The notes under the pieces are model-generated. The model ran no database searches, was not told where the DNA came from, and saw only the letters and a program-made list of their open reading frames with translations. A program made the position numbers and the translations under genes. This document shows, in pieces, positions 7,282-13,789 of a DNA stretch of 21,507 bases (positions are counted from its first letter, which is position 1; each line of letters starts with the position of its first letter). The DNA comes from Solirubrobacterales bacterium (GTDB taxonomy: Bacteria > Actinomycetota > Thermoleophilia > Solirubrobacterales > Solirubrobacteraceae). The stretch covers positions 162 through 21,668 of the forward strand of contig PMKB01000135.1 of assembly GCA_003157595.1 (NCBI GenBank), written 5' to 3'.

Positions 7282-8664
7282 GTGGCGACCCGCACTTTGC
7301 CGCAACCCGGCCAGGGCCTGGAACACCCGCCCAGCGACGCGCCCGAGCGCCGCCACGCCGCCATCCCCGCGGCCGCCAGCGCCGGTCGGCAAGCGGCCAG
7401 CGCCGGCACGCTGGCGCTCGTCGGACTCGTCGCCGCGATGGCGCTGCTGGCGATCACGACCGCCGCGGCAGCCTCGAAGGCCGTCGCCGAGGCCAGCCCG
7501 CACTTCTTCCCCGGCTGGCTCGCCGGACCGCTGCACGGCCTGGGCCTGCGCGCTTCGACGGTCGAGCTCGAACTGCTGGTGGTGGTGATCTGCGCCTGCT
7601 ACCTGGTCGCGCTGGGCTGCGCGAGCGCGATCTCCTCGCGGCGCCTGTGGGGCGCAATCGTGCTCGCCCACCTCGCGGCGCTGCTCGCGCCGCCGCTGCT
7701 CTCCGGCGACGTGTTCGGCTACATCGGCTTTGCCCGCCTGGACGTGCTGCACGGGCTCAGCCCCTACAGCCACACCGCGGCCACGGCGCCGAACGACGCG
7801 ATCTACCAGCTGCTCGGTTGGACGAATCTGACGACGCCGTACGGTCCGCTGTTCACGCTGCTGAGCGACGCCCTCGTACCGTTCGGGATCGCCGGCGGGG
7901 TGTGGGCTTTCAAGGCGATCGCGGCGCTGACGAGCCTCGCCACCGTCGTGCTGATCTGGCGCGCAGCGCCTCGCATCGGGCGCTCGCAGCGCAGTGCAAT
8001 CGCCTTCTACGGGCTCAATCCCGTGGTCCTCGTGTTCGCCGTTGGCGGCGCGCACAACGAGGCGCTGCTCGGCATGCTGGTGGCAGCCGGGGCGCTTTGC
8101 ATCCTGGCTGGGGCGGAGTTGCGCGGCGGCGTCTCCCTGGTCGCCGCAGCCGCCATCAAAGCCTCGGCGGCGCTGGCGTTGCCGTTCGCGCTGCTCGGTG
8201 CACGGCGCCGCGGCCGCGTGGCCGCGGCGATGGCGCTGACCGCGGTGGCGGTCACGGTGATCGCGGTGATCGCGTTCGGCCCACACCTGTTCGGGCTCGC
8301 GGGAGCGCTGCTGAAGCAGCAGAAGGAGGTCGCCGGACACAGCGTCCCCGCCGAGATCTCACAGCTGCTCGGCCTGGGCCAGCTTGCGCTGAGCGTCAGG
8401 ATCGTCTTGCTCGCGCTGTTCGGCTGCGTGCTCGTCGTGACGCTGTGGCGCACCTGGCGCGGCGCCCACTGGCTGGACTCCTACGGCTGGGCGACGCTTG
8501 CGTTGCTCGCCGCGACAGTCTGGCTGGTCCCCTGGTACGGGCTGTGGGCGCTGTTGCCGGCGTCGCTGAGCCCGAGCCGCAGACTGCGGATCGCGACCTT
8601 GATCGCCTGCGCCTACCTCGTCACGATGCGCCTGGCGATCCAGAACCCGCTGTCGGCGGCCTAG
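7282..8664 (+). CDS. MptB-like polyprenol-phosphate mannosyltransferase (GT-C fold)
   Basis: The 460-residue product has about twelve hydrophobic segments and the GT-C first-loop signature LLSGDVFGYIGFARLDVLHG followed by LSPYSH, plus a later WTNLTTPYGPLFTLLS motif. Both are typical of actinobacterial alpha-mannosyltransferases of the MptA/MptB group, which use polyprenol-phosphate-mannose outside the membrane. The Asp in SGDVFGY is the expected catalytic base. The GTG at 7282 is chosen because the protein-like sequence (ATRTLPQPGQGLEHPP) begins there; the ribosome site is weak and the frame is open to 7051 only as shadow of the divergent gene. It probably adds mannose in envelope lipoglycan or glycan synthesis; the exact acceptor is unknown. 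Confidence 0.8.
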   Translation: MATRTLPQPGQGLEHPPSDAPERRHAAIPAAASAGRQAASAGTLALVGLVAAMALLAITTAAAASKAVAEASPHFFPGWLAGPLHGLGLRASTVELELLVVVICACYLVALGCASAISSRRLWGAIVLAHLAALLAPPLLSGDVFGYIGFARLDVLHGLSPYSHTAATAPNDAIYQLLGWTNLTTPYGPLFTLLSDALVPFGIAGGVWAFKAIAALTSLATVVLIWRAAPRIGRSQRSAIAFYGLNPVVLVFAVGGAHNEALLGMLVAAGALCILAGAELRGGVSLVAAAAIKASAALALPFALLGARRRGRVAAAMALTAVAVTVIAVIAFGPHLFGLAGALLKQQKEVAGHSVPAEISQLLGLGQLALSVRIVLLALFGCVLVVTLWRTWRGAHWLDSYGWATLALLAATVWLVPWYGLWALLPASLSPSRRLRIATLIACAYLVTMRLAIQNPLSAA

Positions 8665-8723
8665 CTTCGGCGCTCGACGCGCTGCGCGGATCGCGGGCTC
8701 GACGCGGCCGGGGCTCAGCGGGC

Positions 8724-8740
8724 GGCGCAGGACCTGCGCC
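8724..8740. terminator. Hairpin between convergent genes, possible bidirectional terminator
   Basis: GGCGCAGG and CCTGCGCC are perfect arms around a single A, so a real loop would open one or two pairs. The site lies in the 100-nt gap between the stops of the convergent mannosyltransferase and glycosidase genes. There is no T-tract, as is common for high-GC actinobacterial terminators. Confidence 0.4.
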
Positions 8741-8764
8741 CGGCCCGCGCAGCAGCTCCGCCGC

Positions 8765-9874
8765 TCACGACTTCGCGCCGGTTGCGCCGGTCGCGCCGGT
8801 CGGTCCTGTCGGTCCGGTCGTTCCTGGCTTGAGCTTCGCGCACGCAGGCGGGACCCGTGAGATCGTGCAATTCGGCTTGATCCCCCAGGCGTCGAGCGTG
8901 TTGGCGAGCACCTTGTAGCCCGGGCGGGGAATGGTGTTGTAGGAGATCAGCGCCGTGTCCCAGCTGTCGTGCGGGGTCTTGGCGTCCCACTCGTAGAGGT
9001 AGATCCGCTGGATCCGTGGACTCAGCGAACCGATCTTGTCGAGGATGTAGGTGTCGACCTTCGCAGCGTGGGTGGCGTTCTGGGGGAAGCCCGGGTGCTT
9101 GGTGCCGTTGTGGCGATTGACGATCCCGCCCGTCTCGGCGAGCCAGATGTTGCCACGAACAAGGCCCAGTAACTGGCGCGTCTGCGTGCTGACGAGTTTG
9201 TTGGCGTCCTCGTAGTCGTTGAGGCCCCAGTACCCCGGCTGGTAGCCCAGCGCCTTGACGAATCCGTTGGCCCAGGTCTTCATCGGTACCGCGTATTGCT
9301 TGTCGGTGTCGAGGAACTCGGCGGCGAGGATCGTGCACGACGAACAGGCCGAGCGCATCCCGCGATAGAAGCCCGCAATCTTGGCCTCCTTGTTGTAGGT
9401 GACCTCGCAATAGCAGTTCGTCTCATCCCAGGTCACGAACTCCTTCACCCACGGAAAACGCTTGCGAAACGCCCTGAACGCACTCATGTACTGCGCCTGC
9501 GTCGGCAACACCCGACTCTGACTGAACGCCTTCCTCTTCGTCTTCCCATGCACCTTGACCTTCTTATAAATCACCCGATCAGAATGATCAATCGTCACCA
9601 ACACGCTCAACCCATGCTTCTTCGCCGCATCCATCCACGACGTCGCCTCCTGCCGCTGATAGGTCACCGACAACCCATCCCACGACATGTCATAACGCAC
9701 CGCCTTGACCCCCAACGCCAAAAACCGCGGATCGCTGAACATATCCCCCTTGTCATCACCAATCCCCACCACCGGATGATGCTTCGGGGCGGCCGCCGCC
9801 ACCGAGAGGAGCACGGCGGGCGCAACGACGGCCAGCGCGAACGCGCCCGTCAGCATTCGTTTGATGCGCGACAT
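8765..9874 (-). CDS. Secreted glycosidase-like protein with a collagen-like tail
   Basis: The 369-residue product has a signal peptide (MSRIKRML, then a hydrophobic run ending near AAAAP at residue 30). The body looks like a clan-A TIM-barrel glycoside hydrolase: FLALGVKAVRYDMSWDGLSV at strand 2, VTWDETNCYC near 148-156 where the acid/base NEP motif normally sits (Glu151), and IWLAETGG with Glu247 as candidate nucleophile. The family is uncertain (GH5/39/128-like). The last 19 residues are six Gly-X-Thr/Lys triplets, a collagen-like tail. Codon use shifts to T/G endings at about 9450-9770. The ATG at 9874 follows TATAGGACTG. It could be a non-catalytic carbohydrate-binding barrel. Confidence 0.7.
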   Translation of the reverse strand: MSRIKRMLTGAFALAVVAPAVLLSVAAAAPKHHPVVGIGDDKGDMFSDPRFLALGVKAVRYDMSWDGLSVTYQRQEATSWMDAAKKHGLSVLVTIDHSDRVIYKKVKVHGKTKRKAFSQSRVLPTQAQYMSAFRAFRKRFPWVKEFVTWDETNCYCEVTYNKEAKIAGFYRGMRSACSSCTILAAEFLDTDKQYAVPMKTWANGFVKALGYQPGYWGLNDYEDANKLVSTQTRQLLGLVRGNIWLAETGGIVNRHNGTKHPGFPQNATHAAKVDTYILDKIGSLSPRIQRIYLYEWDAKTPHDSWDTALISYNTIPRPGYKVLANTLDAWGIKPNCTISRVPPACAKLKPGTTGPTGPTGATGATGAKS

Positions 9875-10110
9875 CAGTCCTATAGAGCGTCCGTGCGCCG
9901 GAAAGTTGCGCAAAGCCCCGCAGATCCTCGCGGCGATATCCGGCGTGGGGCCTGCTCTCTGGTCCCTCGGCGGACCAAGCGCGAGCCGCGCGAGGCGAAT
10001 GGCGGGGACCCGACCAGCGATCCTCATCCACACCATCGCGCTAGACTTGGGTACGCTTTACGCGTTCAAGTGAGCGCACCACGTCCCGCACCACATTCAT
10101 TTCCCGCGCG

Positions 10111-10533
10111 ATGAGCGCAAACGACGTCCAGGCTCCGCCGCGAGTCCACGGTGATGTGCTGACCGCGATCTCCGACGGCATGGTCGCGCTGCTGAAGGAG
10201 TTCTACGGCCACGGTCCGACCCGGACCAAGTCCTACTACGCCGACGACCTCGTGGTATGCGTGCTGCGCGGCGGCTTCTCGCGGGTTGAGGAGACCCTGC
10301 TCGAGGGCGGCCGCGGCACGGCTGTCATCCAGCAGCGGATGGAATTCCAGGAGCTGATGCGCCAGCGCTTCGAAGAGGTCATCGAGACGGCCACCGGCCG
10401 GCGCGTGATCGGTTTCATGAGCGGCAATCAGCAGCACCCAGACATGATGTGCGAGGTCTTCATCCTCGCCCCCACCGATCTCATCGACCACGACGAGATC
10501 CCGCCGGCCCGGCCGGACGCAGCGACGCGCTGA
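10111..10533 (+). CDS. DUF2294 domain protein
   Basis: The 140-residue product matches the DUF2294 pattern over most of its length: an N-terminal helix ending in LKEFYGHGPTRTKSYYADD, the strand LVVCVLRGGFSRVEETLLEG, the helix RMEFQELMRQRFEEVIETATG, and RRVIGFMSGNQQHPDMMCEVF. The family's function is not established; members are small soluble proteins, sometimes near Na+-dependent or membrane genes. The ATG at 10111 has no Shine-Dalgarno sequence. The C-terminus is a short charged tail. It is followed by 57 nt and then the sigma-factor leader, so it is probably a separate transcription unit. Confidence 0.8.
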   Translation: MSANDVQAPPRVHGDVLTAISDGMVALLKEFYGHGPTRTKSYYADDLVVCVLRGGFSRVEETLLEGGRGTAVIQQRMEFQELMRQRFEEVIETATGRRVIGFMSGNQQHPDMMCEVFILAPTDLIDHDEIPPARPDAATR

Positions 10534-10590
10534 GACACGAGACTCAGCCGTTGCGCCGGCACCGCTGAGAGGCCGCTGGTTTTCGGTCGG

Positions 10591-10699
10591 CATGCAGAGT
10601 AGACTGCAGAACGGAGGGCACACACGTGAGGTCGGTCCGCAGCGAGTGGACGGGCAACACGAGCCGACTTCCGCGAGTTCATCTGACTCCGGAGGCACG
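10591..10699 (+). promoter_or_regulatory. Promoter/leader element, copy A (before the sigma factor)
   Basis: Copy A shares an ordered set of blocks with copy B at 12169-12269: CATG(C/G)AGAGTAG with a TANNNT -10-like box (TAGACT, 10600-10605), GAGGGCA (10614-10620) exactly 11 nt further on, GAGGTCGG (10628-10635), GGCAAC (10653-10658), CCGACTTC (10664-10671) and GGAGG (10691-10695). GAGGTCGG pairs with CCGACTTC over 8 bp with one G-U. A smaller TCC/GGA hairpin can form inside. The element ends at the ribosome site and ATG of the sigma gene. Confidence 0.6.
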
Positions 10700-11422
10700 A
10701 TGCCTGAACCGACCCACACGCAGCATTTCTGCACCCCGCTGATCGACGGCTCCGATGGCGTGCTTGACGCGTGCACGGACGAGCAGTTGGTCGCACGGCT
10801 CCGCCAAGGCCGCCATAGCGCCTTCGAAACTCTCGCGGCGCGCTATCAGTCGCGACTGTTGTGGTTCTGTTGGAAGATCCTGGGGTCCAAGGAGGACGCC
10901 GAGGATGCCTTGCAGGACGTGTTTGCCGCGGCGTTTCGCGCACTGCTTGCTGACGAGCGTGAGATCCAGGTGCGGCCGTGGCTCTACCGGATCGCGCGAA
11001 ACCGCTGCATCAACGAGCTGCGCCGCGCGCGCACGGTCGGGGTTGACACGCTCGATGACCAGCATGCCGCGAAAGGCGGCACGCTGGTTGAGAAGCTGGT
11101 CAGCCGCCAGCAGTTCCGTGAACTGGTCGACGACGTGCACGCACTTCCAGACACGCAGCGCACGGCTTTGCTGCTGCGCGAGATCGACGGGTTCGCCTAC
11201 CAGCAGATCGCGATCGCGATGGACACGACCGTGTCAGGCGTGAAGTCGCTGCTCGTCCGCGCCCGCGCCGGTCTGCGTGACTCCTCCGCCGCGCGAAACG
11301 CGACGTGCGCCGCGCCCCGCCGTGCGACGGCGCAGACGAGCCCGGAGCGGCGCCGATCGCACAGCAACCCCCGCGCAATCACCTACCAGGCAGCCCGTGC
11401 CGTCGCCGGCGTCGCGGCGTGA
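10700..11422 (+). CDS. ECF-type RNA polymerase sigma factor
   Basis: The 240-residue product has sigma region 2 (about residues 25-95: DEQLVARLRQGRHSAFETLA, DAEDALQDVFAAAFRALL, then WLYRIARNRCINELRRAR, with the region 2.3/2.4 helix) and region 4 (about 145-195: ALPDTQRTALLLREIDGFAY, then QIAIAMDTTVSGVKSLLVRARAGL, the helix-turn-helix that binds the -35). The ATG at 10700 follows GGAGG with 4-nt spacing. After residue 197 the tail is Arg/Ser/Ala-rich and without domain features, although many related sigma factors end in a small Cys/His regulatory segment. It leads a plus-strand group with lapA-like and slipin genes, which suggests control of an envelope response. Confidence 0.9.
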   Translation: MPEPTHTQHFCTPLIDGSDGVLDACTDEQLVARLRQGRHSAFETLAARYQSRLLWFCWKILGSKEDAEDALQDVFAAAFRALLADEREIQVRPWLYRIARNRCINELRRARTVGVDTLDDQHAAKGGTLVEKLVSRQQFRELVDDVHALPDTQRTALLLREIDGFAYQQIAIAMDTTVSGVKSLLVRARAGLRDSSAARNATCAAPRRATAQTSPERRRSHSNPRAITYQAARAVAGVAA

Positions 11423-11479
11423 GGCTTGAGCACCAAGCCGCAACACCGCGCACGACCGCGAGCACGCAAGGAGATCCTC

Positions 11480-11932
11480 ATGTCGCACAATGCCGCACCC
11501 GAACTGATCGACGCTCCGGCCGGTGAGGAGATCGCCTCTCCAGCGCTCCGAAGCGATCCGTCCACCGACCCCCCCGCGCCGGCAGTCACCACCGAGCCGC
11601 CGGCACGGTCCGTAGGCGAGAGTAAGCGTGCTCGCGCGCGCCGCATGGCGCACCGTACGCGGCTGCACCTCTACGCCCTGTCGGCGCTTGTGCTGCTCGT
11701 CTATGTCGTGGCACTCGCCACCACCAACACCCACCGCGTACGCGTCGACTGGGTGTTCGCGCACTCGACGGTGCCGCTGGTCTGGCTGACGCTGTTCGCC
11801 GCGATCATCGGCTGGCTGCTCGGGACCCTGATCACGATGGTGTTTCGCCTGCGCACGCGCGCCCCACGCCCCTCCGCCGCCACAACAACACCGGCGCCTG
11901 CGCCGCCGGCTCAGCCAGGTGATCCGCGATGA
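11480..11932 (+). CDS. LapA-like membrane protein
   Basis: The 150-residue product has a Pro/Ala/Glu-rich N-terminus (about 1-50), a basic stretch (SKRARARRMAHRTRLHLY), two membrane helices (ALSALVLLVYVVALATTN and VPLVWLTLFAAIIGWLLGTL) joined by HRVRVDWVFAHST, and a Pro/Thr/Ala tail. The helix-loop-helix with a short VxVDWVFA strand is the LapA (DUF1049) arrangement; in proteobacteria LapA/YciS acts with LapB in LPS assembly, a role that cannot apply directly here. The ATG at 11480 has AAGGAG 6 nt upstream, which decides it over 11426. It is 57 nt after the sigma gene. Its stop overlaps a 45-codon ORF by 4 nt. Confidence 0.8.
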   Translation: MSHNAAPELIDAPAGEEIASPALRSDPSTDPPAPAVTTEPPARSVGESKRARARRMAHRTRLHLYALSALVLLVYVVALATTNTHRVRVDWVFAHSTVPLVWLTLFAAIIGWLLGTLITMVFRLRTRAPRPSAATTTPAPAPPAQPGDPR

Positions 11933-12066
11933 GCTCGATCGAGTCCGCGGGTGAGGGCGAGACGAACGCATGCTTCGGCGGACCGCCGATGGTGATCGTC
12001 GTCCACGCAGACACACGCACCGGCGGACTGGTCGAAACGAACCGCGTGGTCCGGCGAGCGGTGTAG
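11929..12066 (+). CDS. Small ORF coupled to the lapA-like gene
   Basis: This 45-codon ORF starts at an ATG that overlaps the lapA-like stop (ATGA, 11929-11932). Third codon positions are mostly G or C, as in neighbouring genes. The predicted peptide has an acidic N-terminus (SSIESAGEGE), a Cys, a short hydrophobic strand (MVIVVHAD) and a basic end (NRVVRRAV). No family is recognised. The coupling and codon pattern argue that it is translated; the short length argues for caution. From 12067 to 12168 nothing is seen. Confidence 0.45.
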   Translation: MSSIESAGEGETNACFGGPPMVIVVHADTRTGGLVETNRVVRRAV

Positions 12067-12168
12067 CAAGGGGCTCCGCTGTGCATCACTCGACGTCCTG
12101 CGCCTCGCCCGCTCGAAGCTCTGCCGCGGGTCGGCGGGCCGAGTTGCGACACGCCGACCGCCGCTTGA

Positions 12169-12269
12169 CATGGAGAGTAGCGTTGGGATTCGAGGGCATT
12201 CACCGTGGGGTCGGCAGAGAGCCGGCAACGCGGCCTGACTTCCGAGGATCCGCAAACCCGGAGGTAGCT
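12169..12269 (+). promoter_or_regulatory. Promoter/leader element, copy B (before the slipin cluster)
   Basis: This is the counterpart of copy A at 10591-10699, in the same block order: CATGGAGAGTAG (12169-12180) with TAGCGT at 12178-12183 as -10 candidate, GAGGGCA (12192-12198), GGGGTCGG (12207-12214), GGCAAC (12224-12229), CTGACTTC (12235-12242) and GGAGG (12260-12264). The stem GGGGTCGG/CTGACTTC is kept, with an A-U pair of copy A replaced by G-U and a G-C by G-U. The element ends at a GTG with 5-nt spacing from GGAGG. A TTGACA at 12165-12170 is too close to TAGCGT to be its -35. Confidence 0.6.
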
Positions 12270-12461
12270 GTGCCCGACGCACATGTTGTTCTCACCGCTT
12301 CGATCGCAGGCGGCACATGCAGAGCCGCGGCGCCACTCGATGCTGCCGGCCGCCGTTACGACACGGAGGCCGCTGCGCGCGTGGACACCACGACAGCTGA
12401 CTGCCGAGCGCGGTGTGCAGCACCGCATGCCCGCGTTGCCCCCGGGAGCGGATCCGCTTGA
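12270..12461 (+). CDS. Small ORF between leader B and the slipin gene
   Basis: This 63-codon ORF starts at GTG 12270, 5 nt after GGAGG, and ends in TGA overlapping the slipin TTG start (TTGA, 12458-12461). Its beginning (V/M-P-D) mirrors the M-P-E start of the sigma factor after leader A, so the repeat extends into the first codons. The peptide is Ala/Arg/Thr-rich with four cysteines (TCRAAA, ADCRARCAAPHARV) and no known domain. It may be a true small protein or a leader peptide that couples translation of the slipin gene. Confidence 0.4.
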   Translation: MPDAHVVLTASIAGGTCRAAAPLDAAGRRYDTEAAARVDTTTADCRARCAAPHARVAPGSGSA

Positions 12462-13291
12462 TCGCCTACGTCCTGATCGCAGTCGTGGTCCTCGTCGGAC
12501 TGACCCTCGCGGCGTCGGTGCGGATCCTCAAACAGTACGAGCGCGCGGTGGTGTTTCACCTCGGGCGCGTGAAGGACGGCGCGCGCGGACCGGGAGTGAT
12601 CTTCTTCGTGCCGCTCATCAACCGCGTCGATCGCGTGTCATTGCGGATCATCACAATGCCGATCCAGTCGCAGGGCATCATCACCCGCGACAACGTCAGC
12701 ATCGACGTCTCCGCGGTTGCGTATTACCGCGTCGAGGACCCGATCCGCGCCGTGGTCGCGATCGAGAGCGTCGCCGAGGCGATCAACCAGATCGCCCAGA
12801 CCACGCTGCGCTCGGTGGTCGGGCGTCACACGCTCGATGAGACGCTGTCGGAGACCGACAAGATCAACCAGAACATCCGCGAGATCCTCGATATCCAGAC
12901 CGAGGAATGGGGCATCAAGGTCACAACCGTCGAGCTGAAGGACATCCAGCTCCCCGACACGATGAAGCGCGCCATGGCCCGTCAGGCCGAAGCCGAACGC
13001 GAGAAGCGCGCCAAGATCATCGCCGCCGAGGGCGAGGCACTCGCCGCAGGCGAGCTCGCCCGGGCGTCCGACGTGATGATGGCCCACCCGCTCGCGCTTC
13101 AGCTGCGCAACCTGCAGACGCTCGTCGAGATAGCGGTTGACAAGAACTCCACGGTCGTGTTTCCGGCGCCGCTGATGAGCACGATCCAAGAGCTCGGCGC
13201 CTTCCTGGCCCGCGAGACCGACGCGGCCGGCGGGCTGCCCGCCCCACCCGCTCTGCCACCAGCGTCGAACGGCAACCTGGTCCCCTCATGA
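12458..13291 (+). CDS. Slipin (SPFH/stomatin-like membrane protein)
   Basis: This is a prohibitin/stomatin-superfamily scaffold that oligomerises on membrane microdomains. The 277-residue product has one N-terminal membrane helix (IAYVLIAVVVLVGLTLAASV), then the slipin opening ILKQYERAVVFHLGRV, the SPFH core (PGVIFFVPLINRVDRVSLRI; GIITRDNVSIDVSAVAYYRV; TTLRSVVGRHTLDETLSE), a charged coiled coil (RQAEAEREKRAKIIAAEGEA) and a Pro/Ala tail. The TTG at 12458 is chosen: GGGAG lies 9 nt upstream, it overlaps the preceding ORF stop, and the protein then begins at the membrane helix. No NfeD protease partner is present nearby. The gene is downstream of leader B. Confidence 0.9.
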   Translation: MIAYVLIAVVVLVGLTLAASVRILKQYERAVVFHLGRVKDGARGPGVIFFVPLINRVDRVSLRIITMPIQSQGIITRDNVSIDVSAVAYYRVEDPIRAVVAIESVAEAINQIAQTTLRSVVGRHTLDETLSETDKINQNIREILDIQTEEWGIKVTTVELKDIQLPDTMKRAMARQAEAEREKRAKIIAAEGEALAAGELARASDVMMAHPLALQLRNLQTLVEIAVDKNSTVVFPAPLMSTIQELGAFLARETDAAGGLPAPPALPPASNGNLVPS

Positions 13292-13416
13292 CCAACCGCC
13301 CGCAAGCTCGCACGGCGCCGGCCGGCTCGCCCAATCACTCGCCGCGCCACGGCGCGGCTGACAACCAGCTGACCCAGACAGGCGCACTGCGCCTGACAAC
13401 ACCGACGGAGGATTGA
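13288..13416 (+). CDS. Small ORF coupled on both sides
   Basis: This 42-codon ORF starts at an ATG overlapping the slipin stop (ATGA, 13288-13291) and stops in TGATG (13414-13418) overlapping the next ATG. The peptide is hydrophilic (Pro, Ala, Thr, His, Gln) with no recognised feature. Its last codons contain the GGAGG site of the next gene. The double overlap is suggestive, but so short a polar frame could be chance, so it may be no more than a spacer. Confidence 0.3.
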   Translation: MTNRPQARTAPAGSPNHSPRHGAADNQLTQTGALRLTTPTED

Positions 13417-13595
13417 TGACCGACACCGAGACACAAGCAGCAGAACCCCTGACGGAACCCGTCGCGCCGGCAGCCGAGGAGCAGCCCAAGGACGAGGACC
13501 GGCTCGAGCATGCCAAGCATTCGATCGCTCACGCCGTAGAGACCGTTGTCGACAAGGTCACCGACGGTCTGAGCAGCCTCGGGGGACGGAAGTAG
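13416..13595 (+). CDS. Small acidic protein of unknown function
   Basis: The 59-residue product has an acidic Pro/Glu/Thr-rich first half (TETQAAEPLTEPVAP, EEQPKDEDRLEH) and a predicted amphipathic helix in the second half (AKHSIAHAVETVVDKVTDGL) ending GGRK. The ATG at 13416 follows GGAGG (13407-13411) with 4-nt spacing. No known domain is recognised; the helix could bind a membrane surface or a partner. It lies between the slipin gene and a tiny membrane protein gene on the same strand, with short gaps. Confidence 0.65.
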   Translation: MTDTETQAAEPLTEPVAPAAEEQPKDEDRLEHAKHSIAHAVETVVDKVTDGLSSLGGRK

Positions 13596-13635
13596 ACATG
13601 CGTCGGCCGACACATCGGACCCAAAGGAGCTGTTC

Positions 13636-13722
13636 ATGATCACGATCCTTCTGATCGTCATCGTCATTCTGCTGCTTTCCGGCTTCGGCTTCGGCCGTCG
13701 GCGCGGCCGTCGCGGCCTTTAG
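13636..13722 (+). CDS. 28-residue single-helix membrane peptide
   Basis: A strong AAAGGAG site lies 6-7 nt before the ATG at 13636. The peptide is one hydrophobic helix of about 14 residues (ITILLIVIVILLLS), then GFGFG and a basic end (RRRGRRGL), giving a positive-inside tail. It resembles the very short hydrophobic proteins such as DUF3309-type that are often found near stress genes, but is shorter than that family, so the assignment is open. It is too short for most gene callers. It is in the same direction as the slipin group and may belong to that transcript. Confidence 0.6.
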   Translation: MITILLIVIVILLLSGFGFGRRRGRRGL

Positions 13723-13738
13723 CGGCCACAGGACCACG

Positions 13739-13754
13739 GCGCGAGCGCTCGCGC
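13739..13754. repeat. Perfect 16-bp GC palindrome
   Basis: GCGCGAGCGCTCGCGC is its own reverse complement. It lies in the 67-nt gap between the 28-residue peptide gene and the GT4 gene. It could be an operator or the stem of a terminator that ends the slipin transcript; no T-tract follows. Chance is possible in such GC-rich DNA. Confidence 0.3.
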
Positions 13755-13789
13755 GTCGCCACCGTTCACCCACCGAAACGAGATGTATC

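Noticed and set aside
7111..8340. 409-codon minus-strand open frame across the mannosyltransferase gene
   Set aside because: The translation is Arg/His/Gln-rich, typical of the antisense frame of a GC-rich membrane-protein gene; the plus strand encodes a recognised GT-C protein.
8769..8825. Short repeats considered as a CRISPR-like or VNTR array
   Set aside because: They are imperfect 9-bp units in frame with a Gly-X-Thr tail, with no spacers.
12165..12170. TTGACA, a perfect -35 consensus, before leader B
   Set aside because: It is only 7 nt from TAGCGT, and 16-18 nt downstream there is no TANNNT box (GATTCGAG), so it does not make a standard promoter.
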